Source: Rhodanobacter fulvus Jip2 (GTDB lineage: Bacteria > Pseudomonadota > Gammaproteobacteria > Xanthomonadales > Rhodanobacteraceae). Taken from it: DNA of 64,000 nucleotides. The notes under the pieces are model-generated. The model saw only the letters and a list, made by a program, of their open reading frames with translations. It was not told the DNA's origin and did no database searches. Each line of letters starts with the position of its first letter. Position 1 is the stretch's first letter. The position numbers and the translations under genes were made by a program. The DNA lies in the NCBI RefSeq assembly GCF_000264315.1, contig NZ_AJXU01000043.1, positions 16,119-80,118 on the forward strand, given 5' to 3'. Below are positions 37,132-47,055 of the stretch, in pieces.

Positions 37132-39237
37132 GTGGCAAAAGTAACCAAGTCATTCCAGTACGGTAATCACGAAGTCACACTGGAGACGGGCGAAATTGCC
37201 CGCCAGGCATCCGGTGCGGTCATGGTCAGCATGGGCGGCACCGTGGTGCTGGTCACCGCCGTGGCGGCCACCAAGCAGAAGGAAGGGCAGGATTTCTTCC
37301 CGCTCACCGTCGACTATGTCGAGAAGTTCTATTCCGCCGGTCGCATCCCCGGTGGTTTCTTCAAGCGCGAGGGTCGCCCGACCGAGAAGGAAACGCTGAC
37401 CTCGCGCCTGATCGATCGCCCGGTGCGCCCGCTGTTCCCGGATGACTTCAAGAACGAGGTGCAGGTCATCGCGCAGGTCGTGTCGCTGAACCCGGAAGTG
37501 GACGGCGACATCGTGGCCCTGCTGGGCGCATCAGCCGCGCTGAGCTTGGCAGGCATTCCGTTCAAGGGTCCGATCGGCGCCGCCCGCGTCGGTTACGCCA
37601 ACGGCCAGTACCTGCTGAACCCCACCGCCACCGAACTGAAGACCTCCGATCTCGACCTGGTCGTCGCCGGTACCGCCGGTGCCGTGCTGATGGTGGAGTC
37701 GGAAGCCAAGCTGCTGTCCGAGGACGTGATGCTGGGCGCGGTGATGTTCGGCCACAAGCAGATGCAGACCGCCATCCGCGCCATCGCCGAGCTGGCCGCC
37801 GAAGCCGCCAAGCCCTCGTGGGACTGGAAGGCACCGGCCCGCGACGAATCGCTGGTTGCCGCCGTCAAGGGTGCCGTCGGCGATCAGCTGGCTGCGGCGT
37901 TCCAGGTGCGCGACAAGCTGGAGCGTCGCGACGCGATCTCCGCGATCAAGTCCGACGTGCTGGCCGGCCTCAAGGCGCAGGCCGAAGAGAAGGGCTGGGC
38001 GTCCGCTGCGGTCGCCAAGGAATTCGAGGAACTCGAATACCACACCATGCGCGACAGCGTGCTGAAGACCAAGGTCCGCATCGACGGCCGTCAGCTCGAC
38101 GACGTGCGCGCCATCTCGGCCCGCATCGGCGTGCTGCCCCGTACGCATGGTTCGGCGCTGTTCACCCGTGGCGAAACCCAGGCGCTGGTCGTCATCACGC
38201 TGGGCACCACGCGCGACGCGCAGATCATCGACGCCCCCGGCGGCGAGTCGAAGGATCCGTTCCTGTTCCACTACAACTTCCCCCCGTTCTCGGTGGGCGA
38301 AGCCGGCCGTTTCGGCGCGCCGAAGCGTCGCGAGATCGGCCACGGCCGCCTCGCCAAGCGCGGCGTGCAGGCGGTCAAGCCGACGATCGAGGAATTCCCG
38401 TACGTGGTGCGCGTGGTCTCGGAAATCACCGAGTCCAACGGCTCCTCGTCGATGGCCTCGGTGTGCGGTTCCTCGCTGGCGATGATGGATGCCGGCGTGC
38501 CGCTCAAGGCGCCGGTGGCCGGCATCGCGATGGGCCTGGTCAAGGAAGGCAACGACTTCGTCGTGTTGAGCGACATCCTGGGTGATGAAGATCACCTCGG
38601 CGACATGGACTTCAAGGTGGCCGGTAGCGCCGATGGCATCTCCGCGCTGCAGATGGACATCAAGATCGACGGCATCACCGAAGAGATCATGAAGGTGGCG
38701 CTGGCCCAGGCCAAGCAGGGTCGCCTGCACATCCTGGGCGAGATGGCCAAGTGCCTGAGCACGGCCCGCACCGAGATGAGCGAGTTCGCACCGCGCCTGC
38801 TGACCATCAAGATCCACCCGGACAAGATCCGCGAAGTGATCGGCAAGGGCGGCGCCACGATCCGCTCGATCACCGAGGAAACCGGCACCACCATCGACAT
38901 CAGCGATGACGGCACCATCATCATCGGCTCGGTCAATCGCGAAGCGGCCGAGGCGGCGAAGAAGCGCATCGAGCAGATCACCTCCGACGTGGAGCCGGGC
39001 CGTATCTACGAAGGCAAGGTCGCCAAGCTGATGGACTTCGGCGCGTTCGTCACGATCATGCCGGGCAAGGATGGTCTGGTGCACGTGTCGCAGATTTCCG
39101 ATGAGCGCGTCGAGAAGGTGTCCGACAAGCTGAAGGAAGGCGACATCGTCAAGGTCAAGGTGCTCGAGGTCGACAAGCAGGGCCGCATCCGCCTGTCGAT
39201 GAAGGCGGTGACCGACGAGGAACGCGCCAGCGTCTGA
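37132..39237 (+). CDS. pnp: Polyribonucleotide nucleotidyltransferase (PNPase)
   Basis: PNPase degrades RNA 3' to 5' with phosphate and is part of the degradosome in many bacteria. The 701-residue protein has two RNase PH-like domains (about 1-215 and 310-545), a helical linker, a KH domain (about 550-615, G-K-G-G-A-T-I-R) and an S1 domain (620-690). Catalytic acidic residues are seen in [10 protein letters not shown] at 484-493. The start is GTG with AGGA 9 nt upstream. A strong terminator follows at 39258. Confidence 0.97.
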   Translation: MAKVTKSFQYGNHEVTLETGEIARQASGAVMVSMGGTVVLVTAVAATKQKEGQDFFPLTVDYVEKFYSAGRIPGGFFKREGRPTEKETLTSRLIDRPVRPLFPDDFKNEVQVIAQVVSLNPEVDGDIVALLGASAALSLAGIPFKGPIGAARVGYANGQYLLNPTATELKTSDLDLVVAGTAGAVLMVESEAKLLSEDVMLGAVMFGHKQMQTAIRAIAELAAEAAKPSWDWKAPARDESLVAAVKGAVGDQLAAAFQVRDKLERRDAISAIKSDVLAGLKAQAEEKGWASAAVAKEFEELEYHTMRDSVLKTKVRIDGRQLDDVRAISARIGVLPRTHGSALFTRGETQALVVITLGTTRDAQIIDAPGGESKDPFLFHYNFPPFSVGEAGRFGAPKRREIGHGRLAKRGVQAVKPTIEEFPYVVRVVSEITESNGSSSMASVCGSSLAMMDAGVPLKAPVAGIAMGLVKEGNDFVVLSDILGDEDHLGDMDFKVAGSADGISALQMDIKIDGITEEIMKVALAQAKQGRLHILGEMAKCLSTARTEMSEFAPRLLTIKIHPDKIREVIGKGGATIRSITEETGTTIDISDDGTIIIGSVNREAAEAAKKRIEQITSDVEPGRIYEGKVAKLMDFGAFVTIMPGKDGLVHVSQISDERVEKVSDKLKEGDIVKVKVLEVDKQGRIRLSMKAVTDEERASV

Positions 39238-39257
39238 TTCGTTTCGCGTTGAACACC

Positions 39258-39296
39258 AGAAGGCCCGGTATTTCGATACCGGGCCTTCTGCGTTTT
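39258..39296 (+). terminator. Strong Rho-independent terminator after pnp
   Basis: A perfect 14-bp stem (39258-39271 with 39276-39289) with a TTCG tetraloop, then GCGTTTT. It closes the metY-pnp operon. Confidence 0.88.
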
Positions 39297-39354
39297 CGGT
39301 CCGCCATGCCATCCGCTGCGCTAAGATCGTGGCATCAATGGACGAGGAATCGAG

Positions 39355-40527
39355 ATGGCCCCTCCGGCGGATTTTCAGATGCCCGATTTTCTCAAGCCGG
39401 GGATCGACGCGGATTTCCTGCGCGATTTCCAGACATTGGCACAGCAGTCGTGGGATGCGTGGTTGCGCCAGCAGTCAGCGGCGACGGGCGCCGGCAGTCC
39501 ATCGTTTGCTGCCGCCCCCAATGCCGCTGCCGGCAACGAGGTGCTCGATCGCACCCTGGCGGGATTGAAGAGCTATTTCGAATGGATGCAGGGCATGACC
39601 GCGGGCGCAGCCGGCGTCCCCGGTGCCGACTGGCAGCAACAGGTGCAGCAGCTTTTTGGCGGCGCACAGCAGCCGTTTGCGCAGGCTTTCCAGCATATCG
39701 ATGGTGCCGGGATGGAAGGGTTTGCCGGCAAGTGGCATTCCTGGCTGCAGGGAATGCAGCCTGCCGACACCTTGGCGTCCGGCCCAACGCCCGCTTTCGG
39801 GCAGGATCGTGAGCAGCAGATGCAGCGCCAGGCGCTGGCGGCGGCGATGCTGGAGTCGATGCAGGCCAGTGCGCGCTACCAGTCGCTGATTCAGCGAGCC
39901 AATACGCAAGGCATGCAGAAACTGCAGGACAAGCTCGCGGAACACGCCGAACCCGGCCGCCAGATCGAGTCGCTCAAGGCCTTGTACGACCTGTGGGTGG
40001 ATGCTGCCGAGGAAGCGTATGCCGAGATCGCGTTGACGGACGAGTTTCGCGAAGCCTACGGTGCGATGGCCAACAGTCAGATGCGGGTGCGCAGCTTGCA
40101 GCAACAGCAGACCGAGCAACTGTGCCAGCAATGGGGCCTGCCGACGCGCCGCGAGATGGACACGCTGGGCGAGCGCTTGCAGCAAGTGCGGCGCGAGGCA
40201 CGGGCATCCCGTGCCGGCACGGCGGTCGACCACTCGAAGGAGATCGCCGATCTGCGCCGGGAGTTGGCCGAGTTGCGCCGTCAATTGGCTGGTGCGGAGG
40301 TGAAGCTGGTTCCCGCCCGGCGATCGGCTGCAAAGAAGGCTCCGGCGAAAGCCGCCGCGAAGACATCGCGTTTGGCCGTAAAGAAGGCTGCAACCGCAAA
40401 ACCGGGTGCAACAAGGAAAACCGCCGCCAAAAAGCCCGCGCCCGCCGCGCCACGAAAGTCCGCAGGCAAACCCGCGGCTCGCAAGTCATCCACGACGCGT
40501 ACCCCCGCGCCGCGCAAGCGCAAATAA
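39355..40527 (+). CDS. phaE: Class III PHA synthase subunit PhaE with basic tail
   Basis: PhaE partners with PhaC to form class III polyhydroxyalkanoate synthase. The N-terminal D-F-x-x-F-Q-T-L-A-Q-Q-S-W-D-A-W and the central helical region fit the family, and phaC follows directly. Residues about 285-315 form a short coiled coil. Residues 319-390 are a tail with 24 Lys/Arg in 72 residues, many alanines and prolines and no Asp or Glu. It resembles histone H1-like tails such as that of the Pseudomonas phasin PhaF. GAGGA 6 nt before the ATG supports the start. Confidence 0.9.
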   Translation: MAPPADFQMPDFLKPGIDADFLRDFQTLAQQSWDAWLRQQSAATGAGSPSFAAAPNAAAGNEVLDRTLAGLKSYFEWMQGMTAGAAGVPGADWQQQVQQLFGGAQQPFAQAFQHIDGAGMEGFAGKWHSWLQGMQPADTLASGPTPAFGQDREQQMQRQALAAAMLESMQASARYQSLIQRANTQGMQKLQDKLAEHAEPGRQIESLKALYDLWVDAAEEAYAEIALTDEFREAYGAMANSQMRVRSLQQQQTEQLCQQWGLPTRREMDTLGERLQQVRREARASRAGTAVDHSKEIADLRRELAELRRQLAGAEVKLVPARRSAAKKAPAKAAAKTSRLAVKKAATAKPGATRKTAAKKPAPAAPRKSAGKPAARKSSTTRTPAPRKRK

Positions 40528-40536
40528 GGAGCAGCC

Positions 40537-41601
40537 ATGTACACGCCACTGCGCATCGATCCCACCCGCGCGCTTGCCGACATCAACACGTTCCAGCGCA
40601 AGCTGGCCGCGGGCATGGGTCATTTGCGCAACATGCGCGAACCCGATTACGCCAACACCCCGCGCGAACTGGTCTACAGCGAGGACAAGCTCAAGGTCTG
40701 GCACTTCACGGGCACCGCACCCACGTCGAAGACGCCGCTGCTGATCGTCTATGCGCTGGTCAATACGGTGTGGATGACCGACCTGCAGGCCGACCGTTCG
40801 ATGGTGCGCAACCTGCTGGAGCAGGGCGAGGACGTCTACCTGATCGATTGGGGTTATCCCGACGGCGCCGATCGCTGGCTGACGCTGGACGACTACATCA
40901 ACGGCTACCTCGACCGTTGTGTCGATGCGGTACGCCGACGGCACGATCTCGATGCGATCAACCTGCTTGGCATCTGCCAGGGCGGCGCGTTCTCGCTGTG
41001 CTATGCCGCGCTGCATCGGGACAAGGTGAAAAACCTGATCACCATGGTCACCCCGGTGGATTTCCAGACCCCGGACAACATGCTGTCGCACTGGTGCCGC
41101 AACCTCGATGTGGACCTGTTCGTCGACACCATGGGCAACATTCCCGCGGGGCTGATGAACTACGTGTACCTCACGCTGAAGCCGGTGCGCTTGAACCAGC
41201 AGAAATACATCGGCATGGTCGACATCCTGGACAACCCGGTGGAGCTGGAAAACTTCCTGCGCATGGAGCGCTGGATCTTCGATTCGCCGGACCAGGCCGG
41301 CGAGGCATTCCGGCAGTTCATCAAGGATTTCTACCAGGGCAACAAGCTCATCAAGGGTACGCTGGAGATCGGCGGACAGCGCGTGGATCTGGGCGAGGTG
41401 ACCCAGCCGGTGTTGAACATCTTCGCCGAGCAGGATCATCTGGTGCCGCCGGATGCCTCGCGCGCACTGGGCGAGCATGTCGGCAGCAGCGACTACACCC
41501 AGCTGGCGTTCAAGGGCGGCCACATCGGCATCTACGTATCCGGTCGCGCGCAGCGCGAGGTGCCGCCGGCGATTCATCAATGGTTGCGTGCGCGGCAGTA
41601 G
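40537..41601 (+). CDS. phaC: Class III PHA synthase subunit PhaC
   Basis: PhaC polymerises 3-hydroxyacyl-CoA into polyester granules. The 354-residue alpha/beta-hydrolase has the lipase-like box G-I-C-Q-G-G with nucleophile C147, plus D300 (A-E-Q-D-H) and H329 (G-G-H-I-G). This matches the triad of the Allochromatium class III enzyme. The length is normal for class III (about 355), much shorter than class I. The ribosome binding site AAGGAG overlaps the phaE stop, so the two subunits are likely co-translated. Confidence 0.95.
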   Translation: MYTPLRIDPTRALADINTFQRKLAAGMGHLRNMREPDYANTPRELVYSEDKLKVWHFTGTAPTSKTPLLIVYALVNTVWMTDLQADRSMVRNLLEQGEDVYLIDWGYPDGADRWLTLDDYINGYLDRCVDAVRRRHDLDAINLLGICQGGAFSLCYAALHRDKVKNLITMVTPVDFQTPDNMLSHWCRNLDVDLFVDTMGNIPAGLMNYVYLTLKPVRLNQQKYIGMVDILDNPVELENFLRMERWIFDSPDQAGEAFRQFIKDFYQGNKLIKGTLEIGGQRVDLGEVTQPVLNIFAEQDHLVPPDASRALGEHVGSSDYTQLAFKGGHIGIYVSGRAQREVPPAIHQWLRARQ

Positions 41602-41660
41602 TCGCTGCGTTGGCGCGCTGCTTTTTACCTGTAACTCACCCCCGAGGCGCGGCGCTCCCC

Positions 41661-41666
41661 TAAAAT
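41661..41666 (+). promoter_or_regulatory. Candidate -10 of mtnA, possibly leaderless
   Basis: TAAAAT (5 of 6) ends 6 bp before the mtnA ATG at 41673, so a normal start site would fall at or next to the A of ATG. No good -35 is visible. Confidence 0.35.
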
Positions 41667-41672
41667 AGCGGG

Positions 41673-42695
41673 ATGACCCAGACCCCATCGGCAACCCACG
41701 ACACCATCCGCGCCGTGCAGTGGCGCGGCGATCACCTGTGCCTGCTCGACCAGCGATTGCTGCCTGCGGAGGAACGCTGGATCGAATGCCGGGACACCGC
41801 GCAGGTCACCGCGGCAATCCGCGATCTGGCTGTGCGCGGGGCGCCGGCCATCGGTATTGCGGCGGCGTGGGGCGTGGCGATGGCCGCCCGGCAGCAGGCA
41901 CCGCTGGACGATGCCTTGGCGATGTTGCGCGCGGCGCGGCCTACCGCGGTCAACCTGATGTGGGCGCTGGATCGCATGAAGAAGCGCATCGCCGCCGGTG
42001 CCGATGCGGAGGCACTGCTGCGCGAGGCGCAGGCGATCCAGGACGAGGACCTCGCCGCCAACCGCCGCATGGGCGAGCTGGGCGCCGGCCTGATCGCGCC
42101 GGGATCCGGCGTGTTGACCCATTGCAACACTGGGTCGTTGGCCACCGCCGGATTCGGCACGGCGCTGGGTGTGATCCGTGCCGGTGTTGCGGCGGATCGC
42201 ATCGTGCGCGTGTACGCCGGCGAAACCCGGCCGTGGCTGCAAGGTGCGCGGCTCACGATGTGGGAACTGGTGCGCGATGGCATTCCCGCGCAACTCATCG
42301 CCGACTCCGCGGCGTCGCACCTGATGAAGTCCGGCGCGGTGCAATGGGTGATCGTCGGCGCCGACCGGATCGCCGCCAACGGCGACGTCGCCAACAAGAT
42401 CGGCACTTACCAGCTGGCGATTGCCGCGAAATACCACGGCGTGAAGTTAATGGTGGTGGCGCCGTCCTCGACCATCGACATGGCTACCGCCACGGGTGAG
42501 GAAATCGAGATTGAACTGCGCGATGCCACCGAGTTGCTCGGCATCGCCGGTCGGCGCACGGTGGTCGAGGGTGCGCAGGCGTGGAATCCCGTATTCGACG
42601 TGACACCGGCCGAGTTGATCGACGCCATCGTCACCGAGCGGGGCGTGATCGAACGGCCAAGTGTGCTCGCGATGCAGGCGATGTTCGGCAGCTGA
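41673..42695 (+). CDS. mtnA: S-methyl-5-thioribose-1-phosphate isomerase
   Basis: MtnA converts methylthioribose-1-phosphate to the ribulose form in the methionine salvage pathway. The 340-residue protein has R-G-A-P-A-I-G near 56-61, the catalytic C151 in H-C-N-T-G-S-L-A-T and D231 in [11 protein letters not shown]. The eIF2B-like fold is shared with translation factors, but these residues mark the isomerase. No other methionine-salvage gene is in the window. It lies just before gyrA. Confidence 0.95.
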   Translation: MTQTPSATHDTIRAVQWRGDHLCLLDQRLLPAEERWIECRDTAQVTAAIRDLAVRGAPAIGIAAAWGVAMAARQQAPLDDALAMLRAARPTAVNLMWALDRMKKRIAAGADAEALLREAQAIQDEDLAANRRMGELGAGLIAPGSGVLTHCNTGSLATAGFGTALGVIRAGVAADRIVRVYAGETRPWLQGARLTMWELVRDGIPAQLIADSAASHLMKSGAVQWVIVGADRIAANGDVANKIGTYQLAIAAKYHGVKLMVVAPSSTIDMATATGEEIEIELRDATELLGIAGRRTVVEGAQAWNPVFDVTPAELIDAIVTERGVIERPSVLAMQAMFGS

Positions 42696-42902
42696 GGCTG
42701 CGCTGGCGAGTGTCGCACGCGGCCAGAAAACGCCCTCGCGCTTTATCGTTTCGCCGCCATTTTCGCAGCGCTGAACGTCGCCGTTCCGGCGCCTTTGCGC
42801 TTCCATTTCCGGCAGCCCGCGGAGCACTTTCCCGCGGCGGGGATGTGTCGCCGTAAGTTATTGATCGAAAAGCATTAAATACTGTCTTTTTGGGGCTGCG
42901 CA

Positions 42903-42911
42903 TGGTACACT
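42903..42911 (+). promoter_or_regulatory. Candidate extended -10 promoter of gyrA
   Basis: TG-G-TACACT, hexamer 42906-42911, lies 84 bp before the gyrA ATG. It is the best promoter-like sequence in the 300-bp gap between mtnA and gyrA. The rest of the gap shows no gene and no clear terminator for mtnA. Confidence 0.42.
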
Positions 42912-42995
42912 CCACGGGTTGATTTCGGGCCATCGGCGCATGCCGCTCCAGGCGCGTCGCCAGCGCCCCTTTTTCATACCCAGGGAAGCCGATTA

Positions 42996-45656
42996 ATGGC
43001 AGAACTCGCCAAAGAAGTCATACGCGTCAATATCGAAGACGAGATGCGCCAGAGTTACCTCGATTACGCCATGAGCGTCATCGTGGGGCGCGCTCTACCG
43101 GATGTCCGTGATGGATTGAAGCCCGTGCATCGCCGTGTGCTGTTCGCGATGAACGAACTGGGCAATGTGTGGAACAAGCCATACAAGAAATCGGCCCGCG
43201 TGGTCGGTGACGTCATCGGTAAATACCATCCGCATGGCGATCAGTCGGTCTACGACGCGATCGTGCGCATGGCCCAGCCGTTCTCGCTGCGCTACATGCT
43301 GGTCGATGGCCAGGGCAACTTCGGCTCGGTCGATGGCGACAACGCCGCGGCCATGCGATACACCGAGGTGCGCATGTCGCGCCTCACGCATGAATTGCTG
43401 GCGGACATCGACAAGGACACCGTCGATTTCGGCTTCAACTACGACGAGAGCGAGCGCGAGCCGCTGGTGTTGCCCTCGCGCGTGCCGAACCTGCTGATCA
43501 ACGGTTCGGCCGGTATCGCGGTGGGCATGGCCACCAACATTCCGCCGCACAACCTCAACGAGGTGATCGCGGCAACCATCGCGCTGATCGACGAGCCGTC
43601 GCTCGGCATCGACGATCTGATGCACTACATCCCGGGTCCGGATTTTCCGACCTGCGGCATCATCAACGGTTCGTCCGGCATCATCGAGGCGTACCGCACC
43701 GGTCGCGGCCGCATCCTGGTGCGCGCCAAGGCGGAGGTGGAAACCGATGCCCATGGTCGCGAGACGATCCTCATCCACGAGCTGCCGTACCAGGTGAACA
43801 AGGCGCGACTGATCGAGAAGATCGCCGAGCTGGTGAAGGAAAAGAAGCTCGAGGGCATCAGCGAGCTGCGCGACGAGTCGGACAAGGACGGCATGCGCGT
43901 GGTCATCGAGATCCGCAAGGACGCGATGGGTGACGTGGTACTCAACAACCTGTTCCAGCAGACGCAGTTGCAGGTCACCTTCGGCATCAACATGGTGGCC
44001 TTGCTGGATGGCCAGCCCAAGCTGCTGAACCTCAAGGACATCCTTGAAGCGTTCATCCGCCATCGCCGCGAAGTGGTTACTCGCCGCACGATCTTCGACC
44101 TGCGCAAGGCGCGTGCGCGTGCGCATATCCTCGAAGGCCTCACGGTGGCGCTGGCCAACATCGACGAGATGATCGAACTGATCAAGACCTCGTCGTCGCC
44201 GGCCGAAGCGCGCGAGCGCATGGTGGCGCGGCGCTGGGAGGCCGGGCTGGTACGCGCGCTGCTATCGGCCACCGGCTCCGAGGCGTCGCGGCCGGAGGAA
44301 ATGGACCCACGCGATGGCCTGAAGGACGATGGCTACCAGTTGTCCGAGGCGCAGGCGCTGGAAATCCTGGCGATGCGGCTGCACCGCCTCACCGGCCTGG
44401 AGCAGGAAAAACTCTCCGACGAATACCGGCAGATCCTGGAAACCATCCGCGGCCTGATCGAGATCCTGGAAAACCCCGCACGCCTGCTGGAGGTGATCCG
44501 CGAGGAGCTGGAGGCCGTCAATGCCGAATTCGGCGACGCCCGCCGCACCGAGATCCAGCATTCGCAGGAAGACCTCAACGTGCTGGACCTGATCGCGCCG
44601 GAGGACATGGTGGTCACCTTGTCCCACACCGGTTACGTCAAGCGCCAGCCGGCCAGCACGTATCGCTCGCAGCGGCGCGGTGGCAAGGGGCGCTCGGCGT
44701 CAGCCTTGAAGGAAGAGGACGTCGTCGAGCAGTTGTGGGTGGTGAACACGCACGACACCCTGCTGACCTTCACCAGCACCGGTCGCGTCTACTGGCTCAA
44801 TGTCTACCAGATCCCCGAGGCGAGCCCGGGCGCGCGCGGCAAGCCGATCGTGAACCTGCTGCCGCTGGGTGAGGGCGAACACGTGCAGGCAGTGCTGCCG
44901 ATTCGCGATTACAGCGACGACCGCTACGTGTTCTTCGCCACCCGCCAGGGTACGGTCAAGAAAACGCCGCTGGGCGAATTCGCGTTCCAGTTGCAGAAGG
45001 GCAAATTGGCGATCCGCCTCAACGAGGACGATGCGCTGGTCAACGTGGAGCTTACCGACGGCAACAGCGACATCTTGCTGTTCGCCTCCAACGGCAAGGT
45101 CAACCGCTTCGACGAAAACACCGTGCGCTCGATGGGCCGTACCGCCGCTGGCGTGCGCGGCATGAAGCTGGCCAAGGATGCCCACGTGGTTTCGCTGATC
45201 GTGGCGGCCGAAGGCGACATCCTCACCGCCACCGAACGCGGCTACGGCAAGCGTACCCCGCTGGTGGAGTTCACCAAGAAGGGTCGCGGCACGCAGGGCG
45301 TCATCGGCATCCAGTGCTCCGAGCGCAACGGCGCGCTGGTTGCCGCCGCGCAGGTCACCGAAGAGCACGAACTCATGCTCATCTCCGACCAGGGCACGCT
45401 GGTACGCACCCGCGTGGCGGAGGTTTCGCAACTGGGTCGCAATACCCAGGGCGTCACCCTGATCCGCCTGCCCGCCGACGAGAAACTGGTCAGCGTGATG
45501 CGGCTCGATGCGGAGGAGGATGCCGTCGACGAGAACGCCGCCGTGGATGGCGACGCACCCGTGGACGGAGGCGGCAGTGACGCGACCGAGGGAAACCCGG
45601 AAGTGACTGATCCGACCGAGACTGATCCGACCGGGACGGACCCGACGGAAGAGTGA
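42996..45656 (+). CDS. gyrA: DNA gyrase subunit A
   Basis: GyrA is the DNA-cutting subunit of gyrase. The 886-residue protein keeps E. coli numbering at its N-terminus, with catalytic tyrosine Y122 in R-Y-T-E-V-R. In the quinolone-resistance region position 83 is glutamine ([10 protein letters not shown]) instead of serine, and D87 is kept. The GyrA box Q-R-R-G-G-K-G is at 559-565, before the beta-pinwheel domain. The last 35 residues are acidic, with a repeated T-D-P-T unit (45603-45653). A strong terminator follows. Confidence 0.97.
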   Translation: MAELAKEVIRVNIEDEMRQSYLDYAMSVIVGRALPDVRDGLKPVHRRVLFAMNELGNVWNKPYKKSARVVGDVIGKYHPHGDQSVYDAIVRMAQPFSLRYMLVDGQGNFGSVDGDNAAAMRYTEVRMSRLTHELLADIDKDTVDFGFNYDESEREPLVLPSRVPNLLINGSAGIAVGMATNIPPHNLNEVIAATIALIDEPSLGIDDLMHYIPGPDFPTCGIINGSSGIIEAYRTGRGRILVRAKAEVETDAHGRETILIHELPYQVNKARLIEKIAELVKEKKLEGISELRDESDKDGMRVVIEIRKDAMGDVVLNNLFQQTQLQVTFGINMVALLDGQPKLLNLKDILEAFIRHRREVVTRRTIFDLRKARARAHILEGLTVALANIDEMIELIKTSSSPAEARERMVARRWEAGLVRALLSATGSEASRPEEMDPRDGLKDDGYQLSEAQALEILAMRLHRLTGLEQEKLSDEYRQILETIRGLIEILENPARLLEVIREELEAVNAEFGDARRTEIQHSQEDLNVLDLIAPEDMVVTLSHTGYVKRQPASTYRSQRRGGKGRSASALKEEDVVEQLWVVNTHDTLLTFTSTGRVYWLNVYQIPEASPGARGKPIVNLLPLGEGEHVQAVLPIRDYSDDRYVFFATRQGTVKKTPLGEFAFQLQKGKLAIRLNEDDALVNVELTDGNSDILLFASNGKVNRFDENTVRSMGRTAAGVRGMKLAKDAHVVSLIVAAEGDILTATERGYGKRTPLVEFTKKGRGTQGVIGIQCSERNGALVAAAQVTEEHELMLISDQGTLVRTRVAEVSQLGRNTQGVTLIRLPADEKLVSVMRLDAEEDAVDENAAVDGDAPVDGGGSDATEGNPEVTDPTETDPTGTDPTEE

Positions 45657-45676
45657 TTCTGTCGCGTCTCTGAAGC

Positions 45677-45704
45677 AAAGGCCCCGGCAATGCCGGGGCC
45701 TTTT
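45677..45704 (+). terminator. Terminator after gyrA
   Basis: A perfect 12-bp stem (45677-45688 with 45692-45703), AAT loop and four T. Confidence 0.88.
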
Positions 45705-45710
45705 GCATGT

Positions 45711-45904
45711 GGCCTGGGAGCCTGTGCGACAGGAATCTTCCGGGCTGCAAAGCGTCTGCGTGGTCCGTATTCCCGCCGCTTCCTGACCCATGGAACCATC
45801 ATGGGCCGGCGAACCGTCGAGATCTGTCCTCACGCAACCACTTTTGACCAGCTTCGCTGTTGTAAAGCTCTTCGCCTCGAAAGTTTCTGCCGCCCAGGCT
45901 CCTA
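45711..45904. repeat. Long imperfect palindrome with GGAGC ends, copy 1
   Basis: The left end (45716-45754) and the reverse complement of the right end (45870-45904) match over about 30 bases, beginning with GGAGCCTG. The right end CTCCTAG supplies the TAG stop codon of the minus-strand peroxiredoxin gene. A related element is at 47056-47221. No coding region is credible inside it. Confidence 0.65.
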
Positions 45905-46399
45905 GCTGGCCAGGCCCGACTCGTCGATCGCCGCCAGTATCGCCTCGGCCGTGGATACGCGAAGTTCGCCCGGCGCCTCGACATGCAGCAGACGCACCAC
46001 GCCATCATCCGCGTACAGCGCGAAACGCCGCGCACGCACACCCATGCCGAAGGCCGAGCCATCGAATTCCAGCCCCAGCGAACGGGTGAAGCCGGCATTG
46101 CCGTCGGCCAGCATCAACAGGCCCGGTGGCGTCTGCAGTGATGTCGCCCATGCCCGCATCACGTGCGCATCGTTGACCGCCAGGCACATCAGGTCGATCC
46201 CGCGGGCCTTGAAATCCTCGGCGTGGTGGATGTAGCCCGGCACATGCAGCGTCGAGCAGGTGGGCGTGAAGGCGCCGGGGACGCCTACCAGCACGGTCTT
46301 GCGGCCGGCGAACAGTTCACCGGTGTGACGCGACTGGACGTCGCCGTCGACAACCCGTATCGCTACGTCGGGCAGCTTTTCACCAGGCTGGATGGGCAT
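45902..46399 (-). CDS. Peroxiredoxin (Prx5/type II-like)
   Basis: It reduces peroxides using a peroxidatic cysteine. The 165-residue protein has P-G-A-F-T-P-T-C-S with C48 as the peroxidatic residue, and a second cysteine, C72, in L-M-C-L-A-V-N-D. The pattern fits the Prx5 (redoxin) group. The ATG (complement of 46397-46399) gives M-P-I-Q-P-G-E-K-L-P, the usual start; the longer open frame upstream is not credible. It is divergent from hsp20 across 164 bp and its stop lies in the end of a long palindrome. Confidence 0.9.
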   Translation of the reverse strand: MPIQPGEKLPDVAIRVVDGDVQSRHTGELFAGRKTVLVGVPGAFTPTCSTLHVPGYIHHAEDFKARGIDLMCLAVNDAHVMRAWATSLQTPPGLLMLADGNAGFTRSLGLEFDGSAFGMGVRARRFALYADDGVVRLLHVEAPGELRVSTAEAILAAIDESGLAS

Positions 46400-46489
46400 G
46401 CGAAGGGTCCGGTAATCAGAAAGCGTGATGCTACGGCATACGCCAGGTGAACGGGCAGGCAAGGGGTCGGATGCCACGTGCGCCATCGC

Positions 46490-46518
46490 CTTGAATCGCC
46501 CGCGGAAGTACCTATTTT
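46490..46518 (+). promoter_or_regulatory. Candidate heat-shock (sigma-32) promoter of hsp20
   Basis: CTTGAA (46490-46495), a 15-bp spacer and CCTATTTT (46511-46518), compared with CTTGAAA and CCCCATNT. The -35 is good and the -10 partial. The position 46 bp before the hsp20 ATG suits a heat-shock gene. Confidence 0.45.
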
Positions 46519-46563
46519 CACTGCAGGCGGCGACGGGCCGCATCCATCTTGAGGAGACGTGCA

Positions 46564-47031
46564 ATGAATCTGGGTCGTCATTCCATCTGGAACGCGAGCA
46601 ATGCCCTGCCTGAGGAAATCCGCCAGGCGTTCGATCGCTTCCTGCAACCGGCGGACAGCGATGCATCCAACGTGGTCACCAGCCAGTGGGCGCCGCGCGT
46701 GGACATTCGTGAGGACGAGCAGCGCTTCGTGATTCTGGCGGATATCCCCGGTGTGGATCCCGCGCAGATCGAAGTGAGCATGGACAAGGGCATCCTTACC
46801 ATCAAGGGCGAGCGCGAAGCCGATCTCGGCACCGAAGGCAGCGAGGCCACCAAGGGCAAGTTCACCCGGGTCGAGCGGGCGCGCGGAGCGTTCCACCGGC
46901 GCTTTGCGTTGCCGGACAGTGCCGACGCCGAGGGCATCACCGCCAACGGCAAGCTCGGTGTGCTGGAAATCGTGATCCCGAAAAAGGCACTGGCAACGCC
47001 GCGACGCATTACCATCAACACCGGCCATTGA
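46564..47031 (+). CDS. Small heat-shock protein (Hsp20/alpha-crystallin)
   Basis: An ATP-independent holdase chaperone. The 155-residue protein has the alpha-crystallin domain from about 45 to 145. The signature segments D-I-P-G-V-D-P, G-I-L-T-I-K-G-E-R and F-x-R-R-F-x-L-P are present, as is the G-V-L-E-I-V-I-P-K end. GAGGAG lies 7 nt before the ATG; an in-frame TTG at 46549 is upstream of this site and rejected. cbpA follows, so a heat-shock pair is likely. Confidence 0.94.
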   Translation: MNLGRHSIWNASNALPEEIRQAFDRFLQPADSDASNVVTSQWAPRVDIREDEQRFVILADIPGVDPAQIEVSMDKGILTIKGEREADLGTEGSEATKGKFTRVERARGAFHRRFALPDSADAEGITANGKLGVLEIVIPKKALATPRRITINTGH

Positions 47032-47055
47032 GCCGGCCGGCCACGGGCCGGTGCC

